Assembly (NCBI GenBank): GCA_903885195.1
Contig: CAISHQ010000066.1
Location: 1-64,000, forward strand
DNA length: 64,000 nucleotides
Reading direction: 5' to 3'
Origin: an uncultured Pseudomonadota bacterium
GTDB lineage: Bacteria; Pseudomonadota; Gammaproteobacteria; Steroidobacterales; Steroidobacteraceae
Below, piece by piece: positions 40,014 to 50,957 of the stretch. The notes under the pieces are model-generated. The model was not told the DNA's origin. It made no database searches and saw nothing but the letters and a program-made list of their open reading frames with translations. The translations under genes and the position numbers were made by a program. Numbering within the stretch: the stretch's first letter is position 1; the number at the start of each line of letters is the position of its first letter.

Positions 40014-41068
40014 CCCAGCTTCGCGATCACCGCATCGCCCATGCCGCGCGTGTTCAGCACTGCGGCAGAGTCCGTCGTCAGATCGGCGGTGCGAGCGCCG
40101 GCCTCGAGCGCCGCGTTGACGGCCGCTTCGATCTGCAGCGCCTCACGCTCGAGACCGAGCGAGTGTCGCAGCAGCAGTGCGGCACTCAAGATGGTGCCGC
40201 AGGGGTTGGCAATCCCGCGACCGGCGATGTCGGGCGCGGATCCGTGGATCGGTTCGTACAAGCCGCGACGCCCATCGCCAAGCGCTGCCGAGGGCAGCAC
40301 GCCAAGGGAGCCTGCGAGCATGGCCGCTTCGTCCGTCAGCACATCGCCAAAGAGATTCTCGGTGAGGATGACGTCGAAGTCGCGAGGCCGTCGGATCAAG
40401 TGCATGGCTGCGGAATCGACGAACATGTGTTCGATCGACACACCGGGAAACTCCGCATCGATTACGCGCTGACTGACTTCGCGCCACAGACGGGAGGTCT
40501 CGAGCACGTTGGACTTGTCGACTTGGGTGATGCGCCCGCGGCGTTGGCGAGCGAGGTGCCCAGCGACCCGCGTGATGCGCTCGATTTCAGGGACTGTGTA
40601 GGCGCACTCGTCGACGGCGCGGTCACCCTCCCGCCACTTGCGACCGAAATAAATGCCACCCGTCAGTTCGCGAACGAACAGCATGTCGACGCCATCGATG
40701 ATCTCCGCCTTGATGGTGGAGGAGTCACGCAGCGCCGGAATGACCTTGACCGGCCGAAGGTTCGCGTAGACGCCAAGGGCCGAGCGCAGGCGCAGCAGTG
40801 CCGCTTCCGGGCGCACGGGAGCCTTGGGGCCCCACTTCGGTCCGCCGATGGCACCGAGCAACACGCCATCGGCTGCCAAGCAGCCCTCTAGTGTTGCGGG
40901 CGGCAAGCCGTCGCCGAACTCGTCGATGGCCACACCGCCGAAGGGAAGGTGCTCGAGAACGAACTCGTGATCGTGCAGGGTGGCCATGCGTTCGAGCACG
41001 CGCACCGCCTCAGCAATCACCTCGGGGCCGATGCCGTCGCCCCCGAGTACGGCAATACGCGCTTTCAT
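40010..41068 (-). CDS. leuB: 3-isopropylmalate dehydrogenase
   Basis: [34 protein letters not shown]. Confidence 0.98.
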   Translation of the reverse strand: MKARIAVLGGDGIGPEVIAEAVRVLERMATLHDHEFVLEHLPFGGVAIDEFGDGLPPATLEGCLAADGVLLGAIGGPKWGPKAPVRPEAALLRLRSALGVYANLRPVKVIPALRDSSTIKAEIIDGVDMLFVRELTGGIYFGRKWREGDRAVDECAYTVPEIERITRVAGHLARQRRGRITQVDKSNVLETSRLWREVSQRVIDAEFPGVSIEHMFVDSAAMHLIRRPRDFDVILTENLFGDVLTDEAAMLAGSLGVLPSAALGDGRRGLYEPIHGSAPDIAGRGIANPCGTILSAALLLRHSLGLEREALQIEAAVNAALEAGARTADLTTDSAAVLNTRGMGDAVIAKLG

Positions 41069-41643
41069 GCGCCTCGGCGCGCTTCGTACGCTTCGATGGC
41101 GGCGTTCTTCGAGAGCAGAAAGCCGAGTTCATCGACGCCGTTAATGAGGCAATACCGCGCGAACGGATCGATGGGGAAGCCGACGGGCGCTTGACCCGGC
41201 AGCGTCAACGTCGCGGTCTGCAGGTCGATGCTTATTTCGGCACCCGGATTGGCGATCAGCCAGGCATGCGTCGCGGCATCGACGACGATGGGCAGCAAGC
41301 CGTTCTTCAAAGAATTGTTGCGGAAGATGTCGGCGATCTCGGTGCTAATGACCGCTTGGATGCCATAGTCGAGCAAGGCCCATGGGGCGTGCTCGCGCGA
41401 GGAGCCACAGCCGACGTTTCGACCGGCCACCAGGATGCGGCATCCCTGAGCCGCGGGCGTATTGAGGATGAAGTCGGCGCGAGGCGCGCCATTGGCGTCA
41501 TAGCGCCAGTCGGCGAACAGCTGCTGGCCGAGACCTTCTTTGGTGGTCGTGGTGAGGAACCGGCCAGGGATGATCTGGTCGGTGTCGATGTTGGTCGAGG
41601 GCATCACGACCGTGCGGGAGCGAATGGATGTGATCGGGTTCAT
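41065..41643 (-). CDS. leuD: 3-isopropylmalate dehydratase small subunit
   Basis: [26 protein letters not shown]. Confidence 0.98.
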   Translation of the reverse strand: MNPITSIRSRTVVMPSTNIDTDQIIPGRFLTTTTKEGLGQQLFADWRYDANGAPRADFILNTPAAQGCRILVAGRNVGCGSSREHAPWALLDYGIQAVISTEIADIFRNNSLKNGLLPIVVDAATHAWLIANPGAEISIDLQTATLTLPGQAPVGFPIDPFARYCLINGVDELGFLLSKNAAIEAYEARRGA

Positions 41644-41656
41644 GAGGATCTCCGTA

Positions 41657-43066
41657 TCAGCCGTTGAGCAGTTCGCGCGGGTCGGTCACCCGTCCGCGAA
41701 TCGCCGACGCTGCGGCGGTCTCGGGACTCGCGAGCAGGGTGCGCGCCCCGACGCCTTGCCGTCCCTCGAAATTGCGATTGCTGGTGCTGACGGAGTACTC
41801 GCCCTTGGCCACGGTATCGCCGTTCATGCCGAGGCACATGGAGCAGCCCGACTCGCGCCACTCCGCGCCGGCCTCCTGGAACACATGGTGCAAGCCCTCA
41901 GCTTCGGCGAGGCGCTTGACCTCCTGCGACCCGGGGACGACCAGCATATGCACGCCTTGTGCGACCTTGTGGCCACGGAGCACGCGCGCCGCTGCGCGCA
42001 GATCGGACAGTCGGCCGTTGGTGCAACTGCCGACGAACACCACGTTGACGGGCGCATTGCGGATCGGCTCGCCGGCATTGAGCCCCATGTAGCGCATGGC
42101 GGCATCGAACACCGGGTCGCCGCGTCGGTCCGGGATGTTGCCGGTTACCGGGACGACCATCCCGGGGTTGGTGCCGTAGGTCACCATCGGTTCGAGGGCT
42201 GCGCCGTCAATGTCGATGCGCTTGTCGAACCGAGCACCTTCGTCGGTTGGGAGCGTGCGCCAGTGGGACACCGCGGCGTCCCATGCTGCTCCCTTCGGCG
42301 AGCGCGGCCGATCCGCGAGATACGCGAAGGTGGTCTCGTCCGGCGCGATCATGCCGGCGCGGGCGCCGGCCTCGATCGACATGTTGCACACCGTCATGCG
42401 CTCTTCCATGGACATCGCGCGAACGGCTGCGCCGCGATATTCGATGACGTGTCCCGTGCCGCCGGAAACGCCGAGCTGCCCAATGATCGCCAAGATCAGA
42501 TCTTTGGGCGTCACGCCGGTGGCCAACTGTCCGGCCACTTCGACAGCCAGCGTCTTCGCCTTCTTCTGCAACAGACACTGAGTCGCCAGCACGTGACCGA
42601 CTTCCGTCGTGCCGATGCCGAAGGCGAGGGCACCGAACGCGCCATGGGTGGACGTGTGGCTGTCGCCGCAGACGATGGTCTTGCCCGGCTGGGTGACGCC
42701 GAGTTCGGGGCCAATGATATGGACGATGCCGCGGCGTTCATCCTGCAGGCCGAGCAGTTCGACGCCAAACTCGGCACAATTCTTCTCGAGCTGGCGAATC
42801 TGCTTGGCCGCCGACTCGATCGTGATCGGCGCACCGCCGAACACCTGCTCGGTGCGCGTCGGCGTGGCGTGATCCATGGTGGCGAGAGTGAGATCGGGAC
42901 GCCTGACTTTCAGTCCCCGCTCGCGAAGCACCGAAAACGCCTGCGGCGAGGTGACCTCGTGGGTCAGGTGCAGGTCGATGAAGATCACGGCCGGCGTATC
43001 GGCGGTCTCCGGCACGACCTCGTGGGCTTGCCACACTTTTTCGAACATCGTCTTCGGCTGGGACAT
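41657..43066 (-). CDS. leuC: 3-isopropylmalate dehydratase large subunit (start [12 protein letters not shown])
   Basis: [31 protein letters not shown]. Confidence 0.98.
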   Translation of the reverse strand: MSQPKTMFEKVWQAHEVVPETADTPAVIFIDLHLTHEVTSPQAFSVLRERGLKVRRPDLTLATMDHATPTRTEQVFGGAPITIESAAKQIRQLEKNCAEFGVELLGLQDERRGIVHIIGPELGVTQPGKTIVCGDSHTSTHGAFGALAFGIGTTEVGHVLATQCLLQKKAKTLAVEVAGQLATGVTPKDLILAIIGQLGVSGGTGHVIEYRGAAVRAMSMEERMTVCNMSIEAGARAGMIAPDETTFAYLADRPRSPKGAAWDAAVSHWRTLPTDEGARFDKRIDIDGAALEPMVTYGTNPGMVVPVTGNIPDRRGDPVFDAAMRYMGLNAGEPIRNAPVNVVFVGSCTNGRLSDLRAAARVLRGHKVAQGVHMLVVPGSQEVKRLAEAEGLHHVFQEAGAEWRESGCSMCLGMNGDTVAKGEYSVSTSNRNFEGRQGVGARTLLASPETAAASAIRGRVTDPRELLNG

Positions 43067-43101
43067 GGACCTTCCTTGCGAATGGCTGGGCAGGGTGGGG
43101 C

Positions 43102-44643
43102 TCAGGCGGCCTTGCGCGACAACTCGATGCGGTTGATCACCTCGAGAAAGGCGCGCGTGGCGGACTCGACGATGTCGGTGGTCACGCTCGAGCCGCGGTA
43201 ACTGCGTTGGTTGAAATCGACATAGACAATGGCTTCGCCCTGCGCATCTTCGCCCTCCGAGAGACTGCGCAACTCGAACTTCCGCAATACGGGCCGCAGT
43301 CCGGTCGCTGCCTCGATGGACTTGAACGCCGCATCCACAGGGCCGTCCCCGGACGCGCTGCGCTCGATGACCGAGCCATCGGCATGACGCAGTGTGACGG
43401 TGGCCTGACCTCCTGCCGGCGATGAACTCGTCGTCAACTCGGCAAGACTCCAAGGACCGGAGTCGGCGCCCTCCGAGCGCAGCACCAGCGCTTCGATGTC
43501 GCCATCGAAGAGTTCCTTTTTCTTGTCGGCGAGGGCCTTGAACTCCTCGAAGACGCGGGCGAATTCGGCATCGCCAAGCTCGAAGCCGAGTTCCTTGATC
43601 CGTTCGCGAAGTGCATGCCGCCCGCTGTGCTTGCCGAGCACGAGCGACGAGCGGGTCAGGCCGACGTCCTGCGGCCGCATGATTTCGTAGGTGCTGGCGT
43701 TCTTCAGCATGCCGTGCTGATGAATGCCCGACTCGTGGGCGAATGCGTTCTCGCCGACGATCGCCTTGTTGCGCGGTATCGGCATCCCCGTGATGCTCGA
43801 CACCAATCGTGAGACCGGATAGAGCTTCTGTGAATTGATTCCCGTCTGAGCGTTGAAAAACGTCTCGCGGGTGCGCAGCGCCATCACCACCTCTTCGAGC
43901 GAGCAGTTGCCTGCGCGCTCGCCGATGCCGTTGATCGTGCACTCGATCTGCCGTGCGCCGGCGACCACGGCCATCAGGCTATTGGCGACCGCCATGCCGA
44001 GATCGTCGTGGCAATGCACCGACAGTCGTGCACGGTCGATGTTGCGAACGTTCTTGCGCAGGTAGCGAAAGAGCTCGGCAAACTCGTGCGGCACGGTGTA
44101 GCCGACCGTATCCGGGATGTTGACGGTGGTGGCACCGGCGTCGATCACGGCTTCGACCACCTGCGCGAGGAACTCGAGCTCGGTGCGCGAAGCGTCCTCC
44201 GGCGAGAACTCGACGTCCTCGCAAAGGTCACGCGCCATCTTCACGCCCTCGACGGCGCTGCGGATGATCTCGTCCTTGGCCATGTTCAGCTTGTACTGAC
44301 GGTGGATGGCGCTGGTGGCGAGAAAGACATGGATTCGCCGCCGGGCGGCAGGGGCGACGGCGCGGGCCACTTTCTCGATGTCATCGCGCGTAGCTCGGGC
44401 AAGCCCACAGATGATCGGTCCCTGGACCTCGCGGGCGACGGCATTCACCGACTCCCAGTCGCCCGGCGAGGCCGCTGGAAATCCGGCCTCGATGACATCC
44501 ACGCCGAGTTCCGCTAGCGCCTTCGCCACGCGCAGCTTTTCCGCCTGCGTCATGCTGCAGCCCGGCGCCTGTTCGCCATCGCGCAGGGTGGTGTCGAAGA
44601 TCATTACTCGGTCGGCTGAGGAGGTCATTGAAGCCGTCTCCAT
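43102..44643 (-). CDS. leuA: 2-isopropylmalate synthase
   Basis: [18 protein letters not shown]. Confidence 0.97.
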   Translation of the reverse strand: METASMTSSADRVMIFDTTLRDGEQAPGCSMTQAEKLRVAKALAELGVDVIEAGFPAASPGDWESVNAVAREVQGPIICGLARATRDDIEKVARAVAPAARRRIHVFLATSAIHRQYKLNMAKDEIIRSAVEGVKMARDLCEDVEFSPEDASRTELEFLAQVVEAVIDAGATTVNIPDTVGYTVPHEFAELFRYLRKNVRNIDRARLSVHCHDDLGMAVANSLMAVVAGARQIECTINGIGERAGNCSLEEVVMALRTRETFFNAQTGINSQKLYPVSRLVSSITGMPIPRNKAIVGENAFAHESGIHQHGMLKNASTYEIMRPQDVGLTRSSLVLGKHSGRHALRERIKELGFELGDAEFARVFEEFKALADKKKELFDGDIEALVLRSEGADSGPWSLAELTTSSSPAGGQATVTLRHADGSVIERSASGDGPVDAAFKSIEAATGLRPVLRKFELRSLSEGEDAQGEAIVYVDFNQRSYRGSSVTTDIVESATRAFLEVINRIELSRKAA

Positions 44644-44669
44644 GTGGTTCCGTGGTTGGGGGCGCGGTA

Positions 44670-45659
44670 TCAGCGTCCCTGGTCGAGCCAGGGCATGCGA
44701 CCGCGCAGCGCGAAACCGACTTTCTCGATCGGTCGGTCGAGGTCGGCCTTGAGCAGCTTGTCGTACTTCTTGCGGCCGCTGGCGTTCTCTCGGATCCACT
44801 GGCGGGCGAATTTGCCCTGCTGGATTTCCTTGAGGATCTTGCGCATCTCGGCCTTGGTCTGCCGAGTGACCACGCGCGGACCGCGGGTGAGATCGCCGTA
44901 CTTGGCCGTCTCGCTGATGAATTTGTGCATCTTCCAAATGCCGCCTTCATGCAGCAGGTCGACGATGAGCTTCAGCTCGTGCATGCACTCGAAGTAGGCC
45001 ACCTCGGGCTGGTAGCCGGCCTCGACCAGTGTCTCGAAACCCTTGACCACGAGCTCGGTGGCGCCACCGCAAAGCACCGCCTGTTCGCCGAACAGATCCG
45101 TCTCGGTCTCCTCTGCGAAAGTCGTCTTCAAGACGCCGCCGCGGGTGCCGCCAATACCATGGGCGTAGGAGAGGGCCTTGCCGAAGCCTTTACCGGACGC
45201 ATCCTGATACACGGCGATGAGACAGGGGACTCCGCGGCCCTGCTGGTACTGACGACGGACGAGATCGCCCGGGCCCTTCGGTGCGATGAGCACGACGTCG
45301 AGATCCTTGCGCGGCCGAATCTGCTTGAAGTGAATGTTGAAGCCGTGGGCGAAGAGCAAGGTGGCGCCCTTCTTCAGGTTGCCGACGACGGCGTTATACA
45401 GCGACTTTTGCGCGAGATCCGGGGCGAGCATCGCAATGAGATCAGCACCCTTGACCGCGTCGGCCGGTTCAGCAACGGGCAGACCGTCCTTCTTGGCCTT
45501 CTTCCAGCTGTCACCCTTGCGTACGCCGATGACGACGTCAAAGCCGCTGTCCTTGAGATTGAGCGCATGTGCGCGGCCCTGGCTGCCATAGCCGAGCACG
45601 CAGATCCGTGCACCTTTCAGCGCCTTCTTGTCGACGTCCTTCTGAGAAAACAGCTTCAT
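44670..45659 (-). CDS. ilvC: Ketol-acid reductoisomerase
   Basis: [44 protein letters not shown]. Confidence 0.98.
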   Translation of the reverse strand: MKLFSQKDVDKKALKGARICVLGYGSQGRAHALNLKDSGFDVVIGVRKGDSWKKAKKDGLPVAEPADAVKGADLIAMLAPDLAQKSLYNAVVGNLKKGATLLFAHGFNIHFKQIRPRKDLDVVLIAPKGPGDLVRRQYQQGRGVPCLIAVYQDASGKGFGKALSYAHGIGGTRGGVLKTTFAEETETDLFGEQAVLCGGATELVVKGFETLVEAGYQPEVAYFECMHELKLIVDLLHEGGIWKMHKFISETAKYGDLTRGPRVVTRQTKAEMRKILKEIQQGKFARQWIRENASGRKKYDKLLKADLDRPIEKVGFALRGRMPWLDQGR

Positions 45660-45692
45660 CTCGCACTCCCGTGTTTGCTTGCTGCGAAAACC

Positions 45693-45732
45693 AAAAAAAA
45701 ACCCCGCATCGGCTTGCGGCCGGTGCGGGGTT
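45693..45732 (-). terminator. Intrinsic terminator/attenuator in the ilvC-leuACDB leader
   Basis: On minus strand AACCCCGCACCGGCCGCAAGCCGATGCGGGGTTTTTTTTT: 14-bp stem (9 outer + 5 inner with one GU), 5-nt loop, T9 tract, about 35 nt before ilvC. Confidence 0.93.
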
Positions 45733-45772
45733 CGTGTGATCTCTGCTCGCCGTCGGATCAGGACCTTTCAGG

Positions 45773-45898
45773 TCACGCCCCGACTGGCAACCCGCGCCGG
45801 CCAGCCTCGAGGGCTAGCTCTAGCAGTAGCGAACGCCCGACGACGACCTGCGGAAGGTCGGCGTTGTTGCGAACAGCTTGGACTGCGACGCGAATCAT
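45773..45898 (-). CDS. Val/Leu-rich attenuator leader peptide (41 aa), not in supplied ORF list
   Basis: MIRVAVQAVRNNADLPQVVVGRSLLLELALEAGRRGLPVGA*; VVV and LLLELAL with three CTA codons; followed by terminator. Confidence 0.88.
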   Translation of the reverse strand: MIRVAVQAVRNNADLPQVVVGRSLLLELALEAGRRGLPVGA

Positions 45899-45906
45899 GC
45901 GGCGAA

Positions 45907-45916
45907 TGTGATCACA
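45907..45916. promoter_or_regulatory. Perfect palindrome TGTGATCACA just upstream of the leader peptide
   Basis: Lies between TTGACA (minus, 45930-45935) and the leader ATG. Confidence 0.4.
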
Positions 45917-46026
45917 CCGCGCGCAGCCTTGTCAATCTGCGGTGAGCTCGTCGCAGGCGACGCAAGTCTTCGACTAGACCGCCGTACCCAGCACGTTTCG
46001 CGCGCGTTTTTCGCTACCATGCCGTC

Positions 46027-47442
46027 ATGTTCGCGCACGCTCCGCCCGCCGATTCAATCGTCGATCCCGGTCCCACGCCCGCCGTGCCACTGTGGCTGCT
46101 GCCGGATCACGCCGTCGAGGCGTGGTTGGCGGAGTTGCCTGCCGGCGCAGCCGCCTGGGCGCGCAGTCACGAATTTCGCGGTGAGCGCGGTAAGGTGCTG
46201 GTTTTGCCAAGTAGCGATGGCGGTGTGCTCGGTGCAGCGCTCGGGCTCGGCGCGTTGCCCTCACTCGCGGCACTGTCGTCCTGGCACGTGGCGGGGTTGC
46301 CTGAACGGCTGCCAGCCGGGCGATACCGCCTTGCCAACGCGCTCTCAGCGGACGTCGAACGCCTTGTGGTGACCGGCTGGTTGCATGGGGCCTATCGGTT
46401 CGCGCGTTATCGAGCGCCCGCCAACGCGGCGGGTCGACCGCAGTTGCAAATCGCCGACAGCCCGCATCGCGCGCTCGCCCTCGCGCACGCGGCGGGCTGC
46501 AGTCTGGCGCGTGATCTGATCAATACGCCGGCCTCGGACATGGGACCGCAGGAGCTTGCGGCTGCGGCGGTGGAGATCGCGCGGGAAGGGGGCGGGGAGT
46601 GCAACGTGCTCGAAGGCGATGCGCTGCTCGCACGCAACTTCCCCTTGATCCATGCCGTCGGGCGCACGAGCTCTCGGGCACCGCGGCTAATCGACTTGCG
46701 CTGGGGTGACCCGGCGGCACCGAAGGTCACGCTGGTCGGCAAGGGCGTGTGTTTCGATACGGGCGGACTCGATCTGAAGCCCTCGGCTGCGATGTTGTTG
46801 ATGAAAAAGGACATGGGCGGGGCCGCGGTAGCGCTCGGTGTCGCGCGGGTGTTGATGGCGCGTCGCGCCCCCATTCGGTTGCGGGTGTTGATTCCGGCAG
46901 TCGAAAACAGCGTCGGCGGCGATGCGTTTCGGCCGGGTGACGTGCTGCGCTCGCGACGCGGGCTGACGGTGGAGATCGGCAACACCGATGCCGAGGGCCG
47001 GCTGGTGCTGGCCGATGCGCTTAGCGAAGCGGACGCGGAACAGCCCGAGTTGTTGCTCGATTTCGCAACGCTCACGGGTGCGGCGCGTGTGGCGTTAGGC
47101 CCCGAGTTGCCTGCCGTGTTCAGTTCGAACGCAGCCCTCGCCACTCAAATGCGCGAACTCGGCGAGAGGGAGTGCGATCCCGTCTGGCCAATGCCGCTCT
47201 GGGATAACTACGACGAAGAGCTCGGCAGCCGCGTGGCCGACCTTAATAACGTGTCGAGCAACGCGTTTGCCGGTGCGATCTACGGTGCGTTGTTTCTGCG
47301 TCGGTTCGTCTCGCCGGGACGCAACTGGGCGCACGTCGATTTGTTCGCGTGGAATCCACGCGAGCGTCCAGGGCGTCCGGTGGGTGCCGAGGCGCAGTGC
47401 CTGCGCCTGGCCGACCGACTCATCGCGACGCGTTTCGGCTGA
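46027..47442 (+). CDS. M17 leucyl aminopeptidase family protein
   Basis: NTDAEGRLVLADAL; VGKGVCFDTGGLDLKPSAAML. Confidence 0.95.
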   Translation: MFAHAPPADSIVDPGPTPAVPLWLLPDHAVEAWLAELPAGAAAWARSHEFRGERGKVLVLPSSDGGVLGAALGLGALPSLAALSSWHVAGLPERLPAGRYRLANALSADVERLVVTGWLHGAYRFARYRAPANAAGRPQLQIADSPHRALALAHAAGCSLARDLINTPASDMGPQELAAAAVEIAREGGGECNVLEGDALLARNFPLIHAVGRTSSRAPRLIDLRWGDPAAPKVTLVGKGVCFDTGGLDLKPSAAMLLMKKDMGGAAVALGVARVLMARRAPIRLRVLIPAVENSVGGDAFRPGDVLRSRRGLTVEIGNTDAEGRLVLADALSEADAEQPELLLDFATLTGAARVALGPELPAVFSSNAALATQMRELGERECDPVWPMPLWDNYDEELGSRVADLNNVSSNAFAGAIYGALFLRRFVSPGRNWAHVDLFAWNPRERPGRPVGAEAQCLRLADRLIATRFG

Positions 47443-47481
47443 CTATTTTTTTTTGCAACCATCATCGAGGTTGAGCGATTC

Positions 47482-49161
47482 ATGAAGACGACAAAGACGA
47501 GGGATCCGCGGCGCTGGTCGCGACTGGTGGTCGATGGCGCAAAGCAAACGCCGTCTAGGGCAATGCTGCGCGCAGTCGGCTTCACGGACGCCGACTTCGC
47601 GCGTCCGCAGGTGGGCATCGCCTCGACTTGGGCCAATCTCACCCCGTGCAACATGCACATCAACGAGCTCGCACGGGAAACCGAGGCGGGGATCAATAAA
47701 GCGGGCGGCAAGGGCGTGCTGTTCAACACCATCACCGTGTCGGATGGCATTTCGATGGGATCCCCCGGCATGCGCTATTCGCTCGTGTCTCGCGAGGTCA
47801 TCGCCGATTCGATCGAAACCGTCGTGGGGGCCGAGGGCTTCGATGGCCTCGTGGCCATCGGCGGCTGCGACAAGAATATGCCGGCCTGTGCGATCGCCAT
47901 CGCCCGGTTGAACCGCCCAGCGGTGTTCGTCTACGGCGGGACGATCCGCCCCGGGGCCGAGCGGCGCGATATCGTCTCGGTGTTCGAGGCGGTCGGTGGT
48001 CACGCGGCAGGAAAGGTCTCTGACGCCCAATTGCTGGAGGTGGAGCGCACCGCCATTCCGGGGCCGGGCAGCTGCGGTGGCATGTATACCGCCAACACCA
48101 TGGCCTCTGCGATCGAGGCGCTGGGGCTGTCGTTGCCCGACAGCTCCGCACAGGATGCGGTGAGCCGCAACAAGCGCGACGACTGTCGTCGGGCGGGTGA
48201 AGCGGTGGTCAAACTGATTCAGGCGGGCATCCTTCCGTCCGACATTCTCACCCGCAAGGCGTTCGAAAACGCGATCACCGTGACGATTGCGCTCGGCGGC
48301 TCCACCAATGCGGTGCTGCACATGTTGGCCATGGCCCGCGCCGCCGGCGTGCGCCTCGAGCTCGACGATTTCACGCGAATCGGCAAGCGGGTCCCGGTGT
48401 TAGCCGATCTGCGGCCGAGCGGCCGCTATGCGATGTCGGAGTTGATTGCGATCGGCGGTATTCAGCCGCTCATGCGTGATTTGCTGGATCGTGGTTTGCT
48501 GCACGGGAATTGCCTGACGGTGACGGGCAAGACGCTCGCCGAAAACCTGGCGGGAGTTCGTCCGTACCCGAAGGGTCAAACCATCGTTCGTTCCTTCGAG
48601 GATCCGATCAAGCCCGACAGCCATCTCGTGGTGCTCTACGGCAACGTTGCACCCGAAGGAGCCGTGGCAAAGATTACCGGTAAAGAAGGTCTGGCCTTCA
48701 CCGGCAAAGCAAAAGTGTTCGATGGCGAAGAGCGCGCGACGAAAGCGATCCTCGCCGGCAAGGTCAAAGCCGGCGACGTGGTCGTGATTCGGTACGAAGG
48801 TCCGCGCGGCGGTCCCGGTATGCGCGAGATGCTGAGTCCAACGGGCGCGATCATGGGCCTTGGTCTCGGCGATAAAGTCGCGTTGATCACGGACGGACGT
48901 TTTTCGGGCGGCAGTCACGGTTTCGTTGCGGGGCACATCTCGCCTGAAGCTGCGGTGGGTGGGCCGCTGGCGCTCGTTCGCTCTGGAGATCGCATCACCA
49001 TCGATGCGGTGCAACGTCGTATCGACGTAGACGTGTCGCAAGCGGAGCTGCGCGCGCGGCGCAAACGCTGGAAAGCGCCTCGCGCCTACGCCACTCGCGG
49101 CGTGCTGGCCAAGTACGCTCGCGTCGTCGGCAGCGCCTCGGAAGGAGCGGTCACCGATTGA
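47482..49161 (+). CDS. ilvD: Dihydroxy-acid dehydratase
   Basis: [35 protein letters not shown]. Confidence 0.98.
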   Translation: MKTTKTRDPRRWSRLVVDGAKQTPSRAMLRAVGFTDADFARPQVGIASTWANLTPCNMHINELARETEAGINKAGGKGVLFNTITVSDGISMGSPGMRYSLVSREVIADSIETVVGAEGFDGLVAIGGCDKNMPACAIAIARLNRPAVFVYGGTIRPGAERRDIVSVFEAVGGHAAGKVSDAQLLEVERTAIPGPGSCGGMYTANTMASAIEALGLSLPDSSAQDAVSRNKRDDCRRAGEAVVKLIQAGILPSDILTRKAFENAITVTIALGGSTNAVLHMLAMARAAGVRLELDDFTRIGKRVPVLADLRPSGRYAMSELIAIGGIQPLMRDLLDRGLLHGNCLTVTGKTLAENLAGVRPYPKGQTIVRSFEDPIKPDSHLVVLYGNVAPEGAVAKITGKEGLAFTGKAKVFDGEERATKAILAGKVKAGDVVVIRYEGPRGGPGMREMLSPTGAIMGLGLGDKVALITDGRFSGGSHGFVAGHISPEAAVGGPLALVRSGDRITIDAVQRRIDVDVSQAELRARRKRWKAPRAYATRGVLAKYARVVGSASEGAVTD

Positions 49162-49468
49162 TGCACATCGCGGGTTGTCAGTCCGCGCGGCTGCGGTTAC
49201 AGTTGGGCTCGTCGGGTGGGGGCGTAGACGGAAAGGTTGCCGTCAGGATCTGGACAGCACGGATGCGACTCGTCCACCGACACACTCCATCGAGTGGCAG
49301 CAGCGCCGGGTGATGAACCTGTCGGTGAACAGCGCGCGATAGGGTGATACGGGTCTCGGTACGGCACGCGAGCGTGCGGTGCGGAGTGAAGGTTGCGGAT
49401 GTCATGAAAGCCGGTTAGGTTGGCGGCCTCTGATGTCCTCAACCACAGACTAGCGACCACGAGAGAAC

Positions 49469-50089
49469 ATGGCCGTCTACGTACAACAGAATCAATCCCG
49501 GCGCATGGCTGTTTTCGGAGCCATTGTCGGTTTCCACTTGCTGCTCGTGTACGGCCTCGTGTCGGGCCTTGCACGAAAGGTCGTCGAGGTGGTGGCTCCG
49601 CCCCTCGTCACCGACATCATCGAAGAGATCAAGCCCGAAGATAAGCCGCCGCCGCCGCCGCCGCCGCAGATGGAGCGTCCTCCAGTGCAGGTGCCGCCGC
49701 CGGACGTCGTCATCGACATTCCGATGGAGAGCAGCACCTCGGCGATCAGCAATGTCACCGACAAAGCCGTAGCGCCTCCTGCGCCGCCGGCCCCGGTTGT
49801 CGTCGCGAGCTCGCCCGCGAAGATTGGCCGCATGCCCTCGAGCGAAGATTATTACCCGGCCGCTTCGAAGCGCGCCGAGGAGCAGGGTTCCACGACCGTG
49901 AAGGTTTGCGTGGATTCGAAGGGCAAGATTATCGGCAACCCAGCAGTCGTCACTTCGTCGGGCTTTGAGCGGCTCGACGAGGGCGCGGTCAAGCTGGCCC
50001 GAGCGGGCCGTTACCAGCCGGGTACCTCCGGCGGGCAACCGCAAGCCGAGTCCTGCGTATCGTTCCGTGTGAAGTTTGAGATCAAGTAA
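49469..50089 (+). CDS. tonB: TonB energy transducer
   Basis: N-terminal TM, proline-rich spacer, C-terminal TonB domain YPAASKRAEEQGSTTVKVCVDSKG; precedes exbB. Confidence 0.93.
   Translation: MAVYVQQNQSRRMAVFGAIVGFHLLLVYGLVSGLARKVVEVVAPPLVTDIIEEIKPEDKPPPPPPPQMERPPVQVPPPDVVIDIPMESSTSAISNVTDKAVAPPAPPAPVVVASSPAKIGRMPSSEDYYPAASKRAEEQGSTTVKVCVDSKGKIIGNPAVVTSSGFERLDEGAVKLARAGRYQPGTSGGQPQAESCVSFRVKFEIK
49645..49667 (+). repeat. (GCC)n microsatellite in tonB coding the Pro7 tract
   Basis: About 7.7 uninterrupted GCC units. Confidence 0.85.
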
Positions 50090-50112
50090 GCGTTTCATTC
50101 CCTGAGGAAAAA

Positions 50113-50856
50113 ATGGAAAACACAGAAGCCGCCACCACCGTCGTCGATAACCCGTATGGCCTCGGGGCCCTGTGGGAGCAAGGCGATTTCGTCGCCAAGG
50201 GCACGCTGATCATCATGGTGATCATGTCGTTGACCTCTTGGTACGTCATCATCATGAAGTTCCTGGACCAGCGTAAGCTCATGGCTTCCGCCAAGGTTGC
50301 GGAGCAGAAGTTCTGGACGGCCTCTTCGATTCGCGAAGCGGTCGACCGGCTGCCGAAGGGCGACACCTACCGCGTGATCGCGGAAGATGGTCTGCGTGCC
50401 TCGCAGCACCACGAAGGTCGTCTCACGGATCGCATCGACCTGCACGAGTGGGTGACCATGTCGTTGCAGCGTTCGGTCGAAGGCGTCAACTCGGTGCTGA
50501 CGGGCGGCCTGCCTTGGCTTGCGACCGTGGGTTCCACCGCTCCGTTCGTCGGCCTGTTCGGCACGGTGTGGGGCATCTATCACGCCCTCGTCGCGATCGG
50601 CGTATCCGGTCAGGCCAGCATCGACAAGGTCGCTGGCCCCGTGGGTGAAGCTCTCATCATGACGGCAATCGGCCTCGCGGTCGCAGTGCCGGCGGTGATG
50701 GGTTACAACTGGCTGATCCGTCGCAACAAGAACGTGCAGGAAGAGTTGAGCAACTTCACCTCCGACCTGCATGCGTTCCTGGTGAGCGGTGCTCGCGTGG
50801 CTGTCCCGGCTCCGGCGGCTGCGGCTGCCCCGGCGGCCGCCCCGGCCAAGAAGTAA
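50113..50856 (+). CDS. exbB: ExbB/MotA-TolQ-ExbB proton channel family protein
   Basis: WLATVGSTAPFVGLFGTVWGI. Confidence 0.96.
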   Translation: MENTEAATTVVDNPYGLGALWEQGDFVAKGTLIIMVIMSLTSWYVIIMKFLDQRKLMASAKVAEQKFWTASSIREAVDRLPKGDTYRVIAEDGLRASQHHEGRLTDRIDLHEWVTMSLQRSVEGVNSVLTGGLPWLATVGSTAPFVGLFGTVWGIYHALVAIGVSGQASIDKVAGPVGEALIMTAIGLAVAVPAVMGYNWLIRRNKNVQEELSNFTSDLHAFLVSGARVAVPAPAAAAAPAAAPAKK

Positions 50857-50895
50857 GCATTCGCTCCGGCATCAACCGGCCCTAAGTATCGTTAC

Positions 50896-50927
50896 GGAGC
50901 GCGGCGTCTTTTGACGTCGCGCTCCGG
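50896..50927 (+). other. Strong intercistronic hairpin between exbB and exbD1 without U-tract
   Basis: CGGAGCGCGGCGTC-TTTT-GACGTCGCGCTCCG, 14-bp stem with one G-U. Confidence 0.85.
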
Positions 50928-50957
50928 GCGAACCGGGTCAGACGAGGAATCGAACCC

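Noticed and set aside
41540-43201. 553-aa plus-strand ORF opposite leuC
   Set aside because: Opposite strand has unambiguous LeuC; composition indicates a spurious ORF.
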